Part shown: positions 45,845 to 56,110 of the stretch, in pieces
How positions within the stretch are numbered: the stretch's first letter is position 1
Layout: each line of letters begins with the position of its first letter
DNA from: Gallionella sp.
GTDB taxonomy: Bacteria > Pseudomonadota > Gammaproteobacteria > Burkholderiales > Gallionellaceae
Assembly (NCBI GenBank): GCA_028687575.1
Contig: JAQTZW010000014.1
Location: forward strand, 1 to 64,000
Direction: 5' to 3'
DNA: 64,000 nucleotides
Program-made: the position numbers and the translations under genes
Notes under the pieces: generated by a model
Database searches by the model: none
The model's input: only the letters and a program-made list of their open reading frames with translations
What the model was told of the DNA's origin: nothing

Positions 45845-46486
45845 TTAGTCCTTGGATTCCACCAAGTGATGGCTGATGGCGTAATGAATCGCTTCTGCGT
45901 TGTTAGTAAAGCCCATCTTGGCCAGCATACGGCTGCGATAGACGCTGACGGTTTTGGGGCTGAGTGACATGATTTCGGAAATGTCAGAGAGTGTCTTTCC
46001 CGAGGCCATCAGGCATAGGGTCTGGTATTCACGATTCGACAGGCTTTGGTGCATCAGTTCCTGAGATTCACCGATCAGATTGTTGAGCAGTTGCTCTGCC
46101 AGTGATTCGCTGATGTATTTTTTTCCGCTGGCGACTAAGCTGATGGCGCTGATCAGCGTGTCAGAGGCGCTCTGTTTGTTGATGTAGCCCATTGCGCCAG
46201 CTTTTAGTGCACGCACGCCATATTGTTCCTCTGGATACATGCTTAAGACGATGATCTTGAGGTCAGGCTGCTCTGCTTTGAGTTGTTTGAGAACTTCGAT
46301 ACCGTGCTTGTCCGGGAGGTTGATATCGAGCAGCAATAAGTCGAAATGCTCGGTACGCACTTTGTTTATTGCTTCCATGCCTGATGCCGCCTCGCCGGTA
46401 ACCTTGAGTTCCGGACTATCCTCCAGTAGTTGTTTCAATCCCTTCCGGATTAGAGCGTGATCATCAACGACGAGAATTTTAATCAT
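45845..46486 (-). CDS. NarL/FixJ-family response regulator
   Basis: DNA-binding response regulator of 213 residues. The receiver domain has the acidic pocket (VVDDH at 7-10), phospho-acceptor Asp54 in LLLDINLPDKHG, and the Lys in a GAMGYINKQSA segment. The C-terminal LuxR-type HTH has LSNREYQTLCLMASGKTLSD and SPKTVSVYRSRMLAKMGFTN. Its partner kinase is the next gene upstream, 57 bases away. The sequence resembles UvrY/GacA and NarL types; no target can be assigned. Confidence 0.92.
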   Translation of the reverse strand: MIKILVVDDHALIRKGLKQLLEDSPELKVTGEAASGMEAINKVRTEHFDLLLLDINLPDKHGIEVLKQLKAEQPDLKIIVLSMYPEEQYGVRALKAGAMGYINKQSASDTLISAISLVASGKKYISESLAEQLLNNLIGESQELMHQSLSNREYQTLCLMASGKTLSDISEIMSLSPKTVSVYRSRMLAKMGFTNNAEAIHYAISHHLVESKD

Positions 46487-46543
46487 GGGTTAATTGGCAA
46501 AGCGCATTCTGTGGGTCATGGTGGTGAGAGAGATTATATTCTC

Positions 46544-47782
46544 TCATTCTATGGTTGGTAGCAGTACAGCGACTATCGTGCCAGTTCCGGCGGCGCTGGA
46601 TATTCTGACTCTACCTCCGAGGTGGCCGATGCGCTCCTGTATACCGCGCAAACCGAACGAGCGTGGTTTGTTGCGCGCTGATTCATCGAAACCCTTGCCG
46701 TCATCGCTGACGATGAGTTCAATGCCGTGTGGGCCTTCGGAAATCTGCACTTGAACCTTGTGGGCATCGGCGTGTTTCATGATGTTGTTCATCGCTTCCT
46801 GAAAGACACGGAAAAGGGTGATGGATTGTTCGTCCGAAATCACGATGTTGTCGCTGGATTTCTTGATTTTGCAGGGAATGCCAGTGCGTTTGGTGAATTC
46901 CCTTGCTTCTATCTCGATGGCGGCCACGATGCCGAAACAGTCCAGAAAGGCAGGGCGCAGACTATGCACCAGATTGTTGACTGACTTGCCTGCGGTGTCG
47001 AGCAGGTCTGCCATATCCCGTGCCTTTTCCATCAAGGCGGTATTGTCTTCCGGTAGACGGTTGCGCAGCCAGGATAGATCCATCTTCAGTGCGGTCAGCA
47101 GCACACCGATTTCATCATGGATCTCCCGTGCAATGCGGATGCGTTCTTCTTCTTTAATGTTTTCAATATGCGAGGAGAGTTCACGCAGTCGCTGGCGAGA
47201 CCTCTTGATTTCGAGCGATGCTTTTCTGTTCTGCGTGATATTAATCATGAAGCCGTTCCAGTAGGTACCCTGGGGATTGCTATGGGGATCCTTGGCGCGC
47301 AGATTCAGCCATTTGATTTCCTGATGTTCGGGAAGCTGGATGCGTCCCTCCCAGTTCCATGCGGTGCCATCCTTGGCGGATTGTCGCATGCCTAAAAAAA
47401 AGGCTTCTGCGTCGTCTGGATGCAGCTTTCCCAGCAGGAATTGCGCATTCTGTTCCAGCTCGGGTGGGGTGATGCCCAACAGGTCGGTACAGCCTTCGCT
47501 GGCATACAAAAAATTCAGTTTGTCATCCGTATCCAGATGGAGCTGGCATGCCATGCCGGGCAGGCTATCCAGAAAGGCGTGCGGTGTGTTGGCATCGGTC
47601 AGTTCGTTGCTGCTGCAGAGAATGGCATCCCACTCTCTCAGTTTCAGGGCGGCATCCAGGGTTTGCTGATTGCCGACCGAACGATGCACCATCGTGGCCA
47701 ACTGCGGGGTGAGTTGATCAAGCACCTCGCCGGGACAGTTTGCTGTCGGCTCGATATGCAATACGTAAGCTGTGACTGTCAT
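46544..47782 (-). CDS. PAS-domain sensor histidine kinase (HisKA_3)
   Basis: Soluble NarX/DegS-class kinase of 412 residues without membrane helices. Residues 75-185 form a PAS/PAC domain (LLGKLHPDDAEAFF; WEGRIQLPEHQEIKWLNLRA). The HisKA_3 box has the phospho-acceptor His222 in IAREIHDEIGVLL. The ATPase domain has ELIVSDDGKGFD and SFGLRGIQERIGHLGG. The signal is unknown. It forms a pair with the downstream response regulator. Confidence 0.92.
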   Translation of the reverse strand: MTVTAYVLHIEPTANCPGEVLDQLTPQLATMVHRSVGNQQTLDAALKLREWDAILCSSNELTDANTPHAFLDSLPGMACQLHLDTDDKLNFLYASEGCTDLLGITPPELEQNAQFLLGKLHPDDAEAFFLGMRQSAKDGTAWNWEGRIQLPEHQEIKWLNLRAKDPHSNPQGTYWNGFMINITQNRKASLEIKRSRQRLRELSSHIENIKEEERIRIAREIHDEIGVLLTALKMDLSWLRNRLPEDNTALMEKARDMADLLDTAGKSVNNLVHSLRPAFLDCFGIVAAIEIEAREFTKRTGIPCKIKKSSDNIVISDEQSITLFRVFQEAMNNIMKHADAHKVQVQISEGPHGIELIVSDDGKGFDESARNKPRSFGLRGIQERIGHLGGRVRISSAAGTGTIVAVLLPTIE

Positions 47783-47882
47783 GGTTGTTGGGCTGTAACG
47801 CGATTAAGGTGAGCTTACTATAAGGCTATCCGGAGCGGCAACAATACTAGCCCCGTGATTTGCCGAACTGCCGGCGCAAATC

Positions 47883-47911
47883 TTGCTGAGCATGGGTTAC
47901 TGTGGGACAAT
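47883..47911 (+). promoter_or_regulatory. candidate sigma-70 promoter for thrS
   Basis: TTGCTG (47883-47888) and GACAAT (47906-47911) are spaced by 17 bases, 44 bases before the thrS ATG. Matches to consensus are 3 of 6 and 4 of 6, so this is a plausible but not unique choice. The predicted leader is short, about 37 bases, with no room for the long tRNA-mimic operator known from E. coli thrS. Confidence 0.4.
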
Positions 47912-47954
47912 CCGCGACTTGCCCGCATTGCGATTTATTCATTGAAAGAAACAC

Positions 47955-49871
47955 ATGTCCATCACTATTACTCTGCCAGATGGTTCCCTGCGCCAATTTG
48001 AACAACCTGCCACCGTCGCCGAAGTTGCGGCCAGCATCGGTACGGGTCTGGCACGCGCCACACTGGCCGGCAGGGTAGATGGCCAGTTGGTGGATGCGTC
48101 CCATCTGATCGCGCAGGATGCGGCGCTGTCCATCGTCACCGCCAAGGATGCAGAAGGTGTTGAGGTTATTCGTCATTCCACTGCACACTTGCTGGCGCAT
48201 GCAGTCAAGGAGTTATTCCCGGATGCCCAGGTGACGATAGGTCCTGTCATCGAGAACGGCTTCTATTACGATTTTTCCTATCATCGCCCTTTTACGCCGG
48301 AAGACTTGCAGGCGATCGAGAAGCGCATGGCGGACTTGTGCAAACAGGATATTCCCGTGGCGCGCAAAGTGTTGCCGCGCGATGAAGCGGTCGCCTACTT
48401 CAAGGGCATCAACGAGAACTACAAGGCCGAGATCATCGAATCCATCCCGGCGGATCAGGATGTTTCCCTCTACACCCAGGGTGGTTTCACCGACCTGTGC
48501 CGGGGCCCGCACGTGCCATCCACCGGCAAGCTCAAGGTGTTCAAGCTGATGAAGCTGGCCGGCGCTTACTGGCGCGGCGATTCAAAGAACGAGATGTTGC
48601 AGCGCGTCTATGGTACGGCTTGGGCGAAGAAGGAAGATTTGGACGCCTACCTGTTCCAGCTCGAAGAGGCCGAGAAGCGCGACCACCGCAAGCTGGCCAA
48701 GCAACTGGACCTGTTCCATATGCAGGATTCCATGCCCGGCATGGTGTTCTGGCATCCGAACGGCTGGACCCTGTGGCAGGAGGTCGAGCAGTACATGCGC
48801 GCCAAGTTCCGCGAGCACGATTACCAGGAAGTGCGCACGCCCACCATCATGGACAAGACGCTGTGGGAGAAGTCCGGTCATTGGGAAAACTACCGCGACA
48901 ACATGTTCACCACTTCTTCGGAAAACCGCGACTATGCGGTCAAGCCGATGAATTGCCCGGCGCACGTACAGATTTTCAACAGCGGCCTGCACAGCTACCG
49001 CGACTTGCCTTTGCGTCTGGCCGAGTTCGGCTCCTGTCATCGCAACGAATCTTCCGGCTCGCTGCATGGTCTGATGCGGGTGCGCGGCTTCACCCAGGAT
49101 GATGCGCATATCTTCTGCACCGAAGAGCAGGTGCAGAGCGAAGTGTCGAGCTTTATCGTGATGTTGAACGAGGTGTACCGCGATTTCGGCTTCAATGAGG
49201 TGATCGTCAAGCTGTCTACTCGCCCTGAAAAGCGCGTGGGTTCCGATGAAACCTGGGACAAGGCCGAGGCCGGTTTGGCGGCAGCGTTGCAGCAGAATGA
49301 TCTGGCCTACGAGATTCAGCCGGGCGAGGGCGCTTTTTATGGTCCCAAGGTCGAATTTACACTGAAAGACAGTCTGGGGCGCTTGTGGCAGTGCGGCACG
49401 ATACAACTGGATTTCAATCTACCGGTGCGTTTGAGCGCGGAGTTTGTGGATGAGGATAATTCGCGCAAGCCGCCAGTGATGTTGCATCGTGCTATTTTGG
49501 GTTCGATGGAGCGTTTCATCGGTATTCTGATCGAGCATCATGCGGGGGCGTTCCCGTTGTGGCTGTCGCCGGTACAGGCTGTATTGATGAATATTTCTCA
49601 GGCACAGGAAGAATATGCGCTGGAAATGGGAAAATTGATGCGCGAAGCAGGGCTTAGAGTGCAATTGGATTTGCGAAATGAGAAGATTACCCGTAAAATC
49701 CGCGAACATAGCTTGCAGAAGCTTCCCTATCAGTTGATTGTTGGCGATAAGGAGGTGTCTGGAAGGTTGATTGCCGTGCGTACCCGTAGTGGTGAAGATT
49801 TAGGACAGATGACGCCGCAAGATTTGATTGCGCGATTCAAGTCAGAGATCGAATCGGGAAGCACGGTTTAA
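47955..49871 (+). CDS. thrS: threonyl-tRNA synthetase
   Basis: Charges tRNA-Thr and edits mischarged Ser-tRNA-Thr. The 638 residues carry an N-terminal TGS domain (1-62) and an editing domain with His74, His78, Cys182 and His186. The class II core has zinc ligands Cys334 (MNCPAH) and His385 (QDDAH), matching E. coli numbering almost exactly. A C-terminal anticodon-binding domain follows. It is the first gene of the translation operon thrS-infC-rpmI-rplT-pheS-pheT-ihfA. Confidence 0.98.
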   Translation: MSITITLPDGSLRQFEQPATVAEVAASIGTGLARATLAGRVDGQLVDASHLIAQDAALSIVTAKDAEGVEVIRHSTAHLLAHAVKELFPDAQVTIGPVIENGFYYDFSYHRPFTPEDLQAIEKRMADLCKQDIPVARKVLPRDEAVAYFKGINENYKAEIIESIPADQDVSLYTQGGFTDLCRGPHVPSTGKLKVFKLMKLAGAYWRGDSKNEMLQRVYGTAWAKKEDLDAYLFQLEEAEKRDHRKLAKQLDLFHMQDSMPGMVFWHPNGWTLWQEVEQYMRAKFREHDYQEVRTPTIMDKTLWEKSGHWENYRDNMFTTSSENRDYAVKPMNCPAHVQIFNSGLHSYRDLPLRLAEFGSCHRNESSGSLHGLMRVRGFTQDDAHIFCTEEQVQSEVSSFIVMLNEVYRDFGFNEVIVKLSTRPEKRVGSDETWDKAEAGLAAALQQNDLAYEIQPGEGAFYGPKVEFTLKDSLGRLWQCGTIQLDFNLPVRLSAEFVDEDNSRKPPVMLHRAILGSMERFIGILIEHHAGAFPLWLSPVQAVLMNISQAQEEYALEMGKLMREAGLRVQLDLRNEKITRKIREHSLQKLPYQLIVGDKEVSGRLIAVRTRSGEDLGQMTPQDLIARFKSEIESGSTV

Positions 49872-49891
49872 TTTTTGAACGGAGAACTGCA

Positions 49892-50416
49892 ATAGCACAG
49901 AATAAAGCACCCCGCCTCAATGAGGCGATTAATGCACCCCAGGTAAGACTGATCGGTGTAGATAAAGAACCTTTGGGAATTGTATCCAGCGGCGAAGCTT
50001 GGCGTCAGGCACAAGAGGCAGAACTGGATCTTGTGGAGATTTCGCCTATGGCGAATCCACCCGTGGTTCGTATCATGGACTACGGAAAATTCAAATATGC
50101 AGAGAGCAAAAAACTGCACGAGGCCAAACTCAAACAGAAGCAGGTTCAGATCAAGGAGATTAAGTTCCGCCCGGGTACGGATGATGGGGACTACAACATC
50201 AAATTGCGTAATCTGATCAAGTTTCTGAACGATGGCGACAAGACCAAGGTGACGTTGCGTTTCCGAGGTCGTGAAATGGCGCATCAGGAGATCGGTATGC
50301 GTTTGATTGAACGAGTCAGGGAAGACCTTGCAGAATACGGCGTGGTTGAGCAGTTTCCCAAAATGGAAGGTCGTCAGATGGTGATGGTGTTGGCTCCCAA
50401 GCCTTCCAAGAAATAG
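49892..50416 (+). CDS. infC: translation initiation factor IF-3 (AUA start)
   Basis: IF-3 prevents premature subunit joining and rejects non-canonical start codons. The conserved N-terminal text ([20 protein letters not shown]) begins before any ATG, GTG or TTG in frame. The only start with a ribosome binding site is ATA at 49892, with GGAG seven bases upstream. A TTG at 49973 would delete 27 conserved residues. The product is 174 residues and includes [20 protein letters not shown] and [20 protein letters not shown]. Rare AUN starts on infC are known and allow IF-3 to repress its own translation. Confidence 0.92.
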   Translation: MAQNKAPRLNEAINAPQVRLIGVDKEPLGIVSSGEAWRQAQEAELDLVEISPMANPPVVRIMDYGKFKYAESKKLHEAKLKQKQVQIKEIKFRPGTDDGDYNIKLRNLIKFLNDGDKTKVTLRFRGREMAHQEIGMRLIERVREDLAEYGVVEQFPKMEGRQMVMVLAPKPSKK

Positions 50417-50545
50417 TTTTGATTCTTCCGGCAGCAGGGGGCGGTCGGAAGGGTGTAGTAAACAGACCCCCAAAAATAAGTGGTGTATGGGTCAACAAGT
50501 TTTTCCAGTCGGAAAACACCTCCCACCATAACTTAAGGAGTTGTA

Positions 50546-50743
50546 ATGCCTAAGATGAAAACCAAGAGTGGCGCGGCCAAGCGCTTCAAGGTGCGTGCCG
50601 GCGGCAGCATCAAGCGCTCACAAGCGTTCAAACGTCATATTCTGACCAAGAAAACCACCAAGAACAAGCGCCAGTTACGCGGTACGGCGGAAGTTCACGC
50701 AACCAATACAGCATCGGTTCGCGCCATGATGCCTTACGCATAA
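50546..50743 (+). CDS. rpmI: ribosomal protein bL35
   Basis: 65-residue basic ribosomal protein, [20 protein letters not shown] at the N-terminus as in all bL35. An AGGAG site precedes the ATG. The 129 bases separating it from infC contain partly complementary stretches (around GTGGTGT and ACACC at 50480-50515). In E. coli this interval is the L20-binding translational operator; a similar role here is plausible but its fold was not established. Confidence 0.97.
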   Translation: MPKMKTKSGAAKRFKVRAGGSIKRSQAFKRHILTKKTTKNKRQLRGTAEVHATNTASVRAMMPYA

Positions 50744-50753
50744 GGAGTAGACC

Positions 50754-51113
50754 ATGCCAAGAGTAAAACGTGGTGTAGTAGCCCGTGCAACGCACAAGAA
50801 ACTGTTAGCCAAGGCCAAGGGTTACCGTGGTCGCCGCAAGAACGTCTATCGCATCGCCAAGCAGGCGGTGATGAAAGCCGGTCAGTACGCTTACCGTGAC
50901 CGTCGTCAGAAGAAGCGCCAGTTCCGCACCCTGTGGATCGCGCGTATCAATGCCGCTGCACGTGAGTTCGGCATGCCTTACAGCGTATTCATGAATGGCC
51001 TGAAGAAAGCAAACATTCAGGTTGATCGTAAGGTATTGTCTGACATCGCGGTGTTCGATCGTCCTGCATTCGCACAGTTCGTTGAGCAAGCCAAGGCCAG
51101 CCTCGCCGTTTAA
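50754..51113 (+). CDS. rplT: ribosomal protein bL20
   Basis: 119-residue 23S rRNA-binding protein needed for early 50S assembly. The sequence [20 protein letters not shown] and [20 protein letters not shown] is typical. It follows rpmI by ten bases, so the two are translated from one message. In E. coli bL20 represses rpmI-rplT translation. Confidence 0.98.
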   Translation: MPRVKRGVVARATHKKLLAKAKGYRGRRKNVYRIAKQAVMKAGQYAYRDRRQKKRQFRTLWIARINAAAREFGMPYSVFMNGLKKANIQVDRKVLSDIAVFDRPAFAQFVEQAKASLAV

Positions 51114-51146
51114 GCTGTGTCACGCGGTTGGATGTTGACTGCGTAA

Positions 51147-52181
<1,035 letters not shown>

Positions 52182-52193
52182 AAGATTACCGCG

Positions 52194-54557
52194 ATGAAAT
52201 TTTCTGAAAATTGGTTAAGGACTCGGGTCAATCCCGACTTGTCCAGTGACGAACTGGGCCATCTGTTGACGATGGCGGGATTGGAAGTCGAGGAGATGGC
52301 AGCGGTAGCACCCGTATTCAACGATGTGGTGATCGCCGAGGTGCTGGAAGTCGTCAAACATCCCGACGCGGACCGGCTGAATGTCTGCCAGGTTAATGTC
52401 GGCGAGGTCGAGCCGTTGACCATCGTGTGCGGCGCGGCCAACGTGGCGGTCGGCATCAGGGTTCCCTGTGCCCGCATCGGCGCGGTGTTGCCGGGTGATT
52501 TCAGAATCAAGCAGGCCAAGGTGCGCGGCATCGCATCGTTCGGCATGCTGTGTTCCAACAAGGAACTGGGTATCGAGATCGCAGATGCGGTAAATGGTCT
52601 TTGGATTCTGCCAACTGATGCGCCAGTCGGCACATCGTTACGCCAATATCTGGAGTTGGACGATAAGTTGTTCACGCTCAAGCTCACGCCCAATCGCAGC
52701 GATTGTTCCGGTATGGCAGGCATCGCGCGCGAAGTGGCTGCATTGACTGGCAGCCCACTGCTGCCTTTGGATATGGCGATCCAAGCGGTTGCGACTGCTG
52801 AAAAACTTCCGGTCAGGGTGGATGATCAGCAGGCTTGCCCGCTGTATTGTGGTCGCTTGGTGCGCGGTGTGGACGCAGCAGCCAGCACACCGGTGTGGAT
52901 GGTGCGCCGCCTGGAGCGTAGCGGCTTGCGTACCATCAACGCGGTGGTGGACATCACCAACTATGTGATGCTGGAGTTAGGGCAGCCTATGCACGCCTTT
53001 GACGCAGCGAAGCTGTCGGGTGGCATCACCGTGCGTCATGCCCATAAGGACGAAACGCTGATTTTATTGAATGATCAGTCTGTAGTGCTGGATGAAACTG
53101 TATTGGTGATTGCGGACGAAGCACGACCACTGGCGTTGGCCGGCATCATGGGTGGACAGGGTAGTGGTGTTGAGACGGATACTCAGGATGTATTCCTCGA
53201 AGCGGCGTTTTTCCATCCCGATGCGATTGCCGGACGGGCTCGCCGTTTCGGACTGGCGACTGACTCATCGTTCCGATTCGAGCGCGGCGTGGATTTTGCT
53301 TCCACCCGCCAGGTGCTGGAACGCGCCACGCAGTTGCTGGTAGAAATCTGTGGCGGTTGTGTCGGTGAGATTGGAGAAGTACGCGGCCAGATGCCGGCGC
53401 GTGAACCTATCAGCTTGCGTTGCTCGCGCATCGCGCGGGTGTTGGGCATCACGCTGCAATCCGGCCAGATCGCCGAACTGCTGACCCGTCTGAAATTTGA
53501 ATTTGTGATGAGTGGCGAAGTGTTCTCTGTAACACCGCCCAGCTTCCGCTTCGATCTATCCATCGAGGCTGACCTGATCGAGGAGGTCGCAAGGGTTTAC
53601 GGTTACGACAATATCCCAGCCACCGCGCCACAAGCCGCTCTGACCATGTTGCCGTACAGCGAGTCGCAGCGTCCGCTATCCAGGCTGATGCAAACGCTGG
53701 TAGCGCGGGATTATCAGGAGATTGTCAGTTACGCCTTCGTCGACGAGCAGATCGAACGCGACCTGAGTGGCAACGATGCGCCGGTCGCCTTGCAGAATCC
53801 CATCGCCAGTAACCTGGCAGTAATGCGCAGCAGCCTGATTGGTGGACTGGTCGGCGCATTGCGCTTCAATCTCAACCGCAAGCAGTCCCGTGTGCGGTTG
53901 TTCGAGATCGGAGCCTGTTTCGCCAAGGTGGACGGCAGCTATCAGCAGACCCAGCGTTTGTCGGGCATTGCTTATGGCGGCTTGTATGGTGAACAGTGGG
54001 GAGTTGCCGCAAGAGGGGTGGACTTCTACGATGTGAAGGCCGATCTGGAAGCATTGTTCGCGCCGCAGACCGTGTGTTTTGTTGCGGCAACCCATCCAGC
54101 CCTGCATCCGGGCCGTTCTGCAAAAGTCATGCTGGACGGGAAGAGCGTCGGCTGGATAGGAGAACTGCACCCACACTGGCAGCAGGAATACGACTTGCCG
54201 CAGGCCGGGGTATGGTTCGAAGTGGAATTTGATGCCTTGACGCGTTCGCGAGTGCCGCGCATGAGCGAGATAGCCAAATTCCTGCCGGTGCGCCGCGATC
54301 TGGCAGTGCTGGTGGAGGATTCCGTGACTGCGCAGTCCCTGCTGGATGCGATGAGAGATACTGCTGCGCCGTTTGTCCACGAAGTTATCCTATTCGACGT
54401 TTACCGTGGCAAGGGTGTGGAGCAAGGCAAAAAAAGCCTTGCATTCCGAGTGTTATTACAAGATACTCAAAAAACACTCACAGATTTCGAAATCGAACCA
54501 AGCATCGCACAATTGGTGAGTGCATTAAATAAGTGTGGTGCGCAGTTGCGTATGTAA
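52194..54557 (+). CDS. pheT: phenylalanyl-tRNA synthetase beta subunit
   Basis: 787-residue beta subunit. It has an EMAP/tRNA-binding-like domain near 40-150 (ADRLNVCQVNVGEVEPLTIV), then the B3/B4 editing domain, the B5 domains (PSFRFDLSIEADLIEEVARV), and a C-terminal ferredoxin-fold anticodon-binding domain (VRRDLAVLVEDSVTAQSLLD). It starts 12 bases after pheS and is followed nine bases later by ihfA. Confidence 0.98.
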   Translation: MKFSENWLRTRVNPDLSSDELGHLLTMAGLEVEEMAAVAPVFNDVVIAEVLEVVKHPDADRLNVCQVNVGEVEPLTIVCGAANVAVGIRVPCARIGAVLPGDFRIKQAKVRGIASFGMLCSNKELGIEIADAVNGLWILPTDAPVGTSLRQYLELDDKLFTLKLTPNRSDCSGMAGIAREVAALTGSPLLPLDMAIQAVATAEKLPVRVDDQQACPLYCGRLVRGVDAAASTPVWMVRRLERSGLRTINAVVDITNYVMLELGQPMHAFDAAKLSGGITVRHAHKDETLILLNDQSVVLDETVLVIADEARPLALAGIMGGQGSGVETDTQDVFLEAAFFHPDAIAGRARRFGLATDSSFRFERGVDFASTRQVLERATQLLVEICGGCVGEIGEVRGQMPAREPISLRCSRIARVLGITLQSGQIAELLTRLKFEFVMSGEVFSVTPPSFRFDLSIEADLIEEVARVYGYDNIPATAPQAALTMLPYSESQRPLSRLMQTLVARDYQEIVSYAFVDEQIERDLSGNDAPVALQNPIASNLAVMRSSLIGGLVGALRFNLNRKQSRVRLFEIGACFAKVDGSYQQTQRLSGIAYGGLYGEQWGVAARGVDFYDVKADLEALFAPQTVCFVAATHPALHPGRSAKVMLDGKSVGWIGELHPHWQQEYDLPQAGVWFEVEFDALTRSRVPRMSEIAKFLPVRRDLAVLVEDSVTAQSLLDAMRDTAAPFVHEVILFDVYRGKGVEQGKKSLAFRVLLQDTQKTLTDFEIEPSIAQLVSALNKCGAQLRM

Positions 54558-54566
54558 GGGGAGAAA

Positions 54567-54878
54567 ATGATAAGAACTTTAACAAAGGCAGAGCTTGCCG
54601 ATATGCTCTTTGCCAAGGTCGGTCTCAACAAGTGTGAGGCCAAAGACATGGTGGAAGCGTTTTTCGAGGAAATTCGTCTGCAACTGGAACAGGGCGAAAG
54701 CGTCAAACTTTCCGGTTTCGGCAATTTCCAGTTGCGCGACAAGCCGCAGCGTCCGGGCCGCAATCCCAAGACCGGTATGGAAATTCCGATTTCTGCACGT
54801 CGTGTGGTGACGTTCCATCCCAGCCAGAAACTGAAGACCATGGTTGAAAAGTCCTATCATGGAACCCCACAAGCCTAA
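54567..54878 (+). CDS. ihfA: integration host factor alpha subunit
   Basis: DNA-bending nucleoid protein, partner of IhfB. The 103 residues include [40 protein letters not shown] and the beta-arm [19 protein letters not shown], whose Pro intercalates in DNA. The pheT-ihfA linkage is conserved across proteobacteria. It overlaps the next gene by 20 bases. Confidence 0.97.
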   Translation: MIRTLTKAELADMLFAKVGLNKCEAKDMVEAFFEEIRLQLEQGESVKLSGFGNFQLRDKPQRPGRNPKTGMEIPISARRVVTFHPSQKLKTMVEKSYHGTPQA

Positions 54879-55242
54879 TTCCGAACTGCCTCCCATTCCC
54901 GCCAAACGCTATTTCACCATCGGTGAAGTCAGCGAGTTGTGCGGCGTGAAGGCGCACGTCTTGCGTTATTGGGAGCAGGAATTCACTCAGCTCAATCCGG
55001 TCAAGCGCAGCGGCAACCGGCGTTACTATCAGCATCATGAAGTGGTGCTGATTCGCCGCATCCGCGAGTTACTGTATGAGCAGGGTTTCACCATCAGCGG
55101 TGCCAGAAATCGCCTGGATAATCCCTCCGAAACTGTGATTGAACTCGATAATACCGGCTCGTACCCTGCAGTTTCCGTGGATATGGACATGGCGATGCTC
55201 AAACGTGAGCTGCGCGACATCATCTCGTCGCTGAGTGCATAA
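54859..55242 (+). CDS. MerR-family transcriptional regulator
   Basis: 127-residue MerR-type protein with the winged [43 protein letters not shown] and [20 protein letters not shown]. There is no Cys-rich metal site. The short C-terminal helix ([19 protein letters not shown]) is likely for dimerisation. The ATG at 54859 is chosen over a TTG at 54844. This gene follows ihfA in many gamma- and betaproteobacteria; its target is not known. Confidence 0.9.
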   Translation: MEPHKPNSELPPIPAKRYFTIGEVSELCGVKAHVLRYWEQEFTQLNPVKRSGNRRYYQHHEVVLIRRIRELLYEQGFTISGARNRLDNPSETVIELDNTGSYPAVSVDMDMAMLKRELRDIISSLSA

Positions 55243-55272
55243 AAAAGGGCTTCCCCGACTTGTCGGCTCTGC

Positions 55273-55278
55273 TATAAT
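55273..55278 (+). promoter_or_regulatory. tRNA-Pro promoter -10 box
   Basis: A perfect TATAAT at 55273-55278 lies nine bases before the tRNA, followed by a GC-rich discriminator (CCGCGCCC) typical of stringently controlled stable RNA promoters. The -35 is weak: TTCCCC at 55251-55256, 16 bases upstream, matches 3 of 6. Confidence 0.7.
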
Positions 55279-55287
55279 CCGCGCCCT

Positions 55288-55364
<77 letters not shown>

Positions 55365-55384
55365 GTATAATCAAGTAGTTGGAC

Positions 55385-55415
55385 AAGGCCGCAGAAATGC
55401 GGCCTTTGTTTTTTC
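55385..55415 (+). terminator. rho-independent terminator of tRNA-Pro
   Basis: AAGGCCGC (55385-55392) and GCGGCCTT (55399-55406) form a perfect 8-bp stem with a six-base loop, followed by TG and T6. It starts 20 bases after the tRNA. Confidence 0.93.
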
Positions 55416-55426
55416 GTCATTCTCCG

Positions 55427-55450
55427 ACATTTACCCCCACATTTACCCCC
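55427..55450. repeat. 12-bp tandem duplication after tRNA-Pro
   Basis: ACATTTACCCCC occurs twice in direct tandem. On the minus strand this reads (G)TAAATGTGGGGG twice and, in one frame, VGVNVGVNVGE followed by a stop, a style seen at ends of tRNA-site integrase genes. No integrase frame leads into it here. From 55451 to 55708 I see no gene. Confidence 0.6.
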
Positions 55451-55708
55451 ACAACTCGCAAGGTTGGGGAGCAAACCGTCGGGGCATTCTGCTGGCGATT
55501 GGTGCACTGGTGAATTTGTTGTCGCGCCCTTAAGGTTTATTCGCCAAACGACAATCGAAGAGGACTCCCCCATTCCGGGAATTCTCCAAGACTTCTGTTT
55601 CCCCTGAGTGGCCGAAAGCACTTACAGGCTAGACGAGCGGGTGAGGAACTGGAGACTGATGGAAATTGCTGATGGTTCTAGTCAGTGTCGCCGCTTCGCG
55701 GACAAAGA

Positions 55709-55729
55709 AAAAGCGCCTCGCGGCGCTTT
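55709..55729 (-). terminator. rho-independent terminator (minus strand)
   Basis: AAAGCGCC and GGCGCTTT (55710-55717 and 55722-55729) form an 8-bp stem with a TCGC loop. Read on the minus strand, it is followed by TTTTTC-like sequence, suiting transcripts coming from the alpA-like gene at 55841-56074. The 110 bases between hold only a 15-codon frame that I do not call. Confidence 0.75.
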
Positions 55730-55840
55730 CACTTTTCCAAGGCGACCGGCCTATTTCTGGCCAGTGTAGAGATCCATGTACTTACCCCACACCGTCATCC
55801 TGACGTCCTGAGCACTCTTCGCGTCTCTGAGCACACAGAA

Positions 55841-56074
55841 TTAGTTGCGAGATGTAATGCAAAGAGCATTCTGCCAGGCAATCACATCGGACTGCCTCCA
55901 CCGGACTGAGCCTGTACCAATGGATAACGGGCGTGGAAATTTCCCTGCTTTTATCAAGCGATAGATGGTTGCCCTGCTCAAGCCGGACATTTGCTCAACA
56001 GTTTTGCGCGGTATGAGGTAGTCAATGCTTGCTTGTTGAGGAGTCGTGATATTTTGATCATTTGTAGGTTGCAT
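55841..56074 (-). CDS. AlpA-family phage/island regulator
   Basis: 77-residue DNA-binding protein of the AlpA/excisionase-like family, common next to integrases in genomic islands, where members activate integrase or excision. YLIPRKTVEQMSGLSRATIY and RLIKAGKFPRPLSIGTGSVR form the MerR-like winged helix, and WRQSDVIAWQNAL is the conserved end. GGAAAGGA lies before the ATG. It follows the unknown gene at 56111-56848 on the same strand, 36 bases away. Confidence 0.88.
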   Translation of the reverse strand: MQPTNDQNITTPQQASIDYLIPRKTVEQMSGLSRATIYRLIKAGKFPRPLSIGTGSVRWRQSDVIAWQNALCITSRN

Positions 56075-56110
56075 TTTTGCATTCCTTTCCGCGTCAGATT
56101 CTCAACAGAT

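Noticed and set aside
55751..55798. 15-residue minus-strand frame MTVWGKYMDLYTGQK
   Set aside because: Has a weak ribosome binding site but is too short, without any recognised homologue; possibly the tail of a lost gene.
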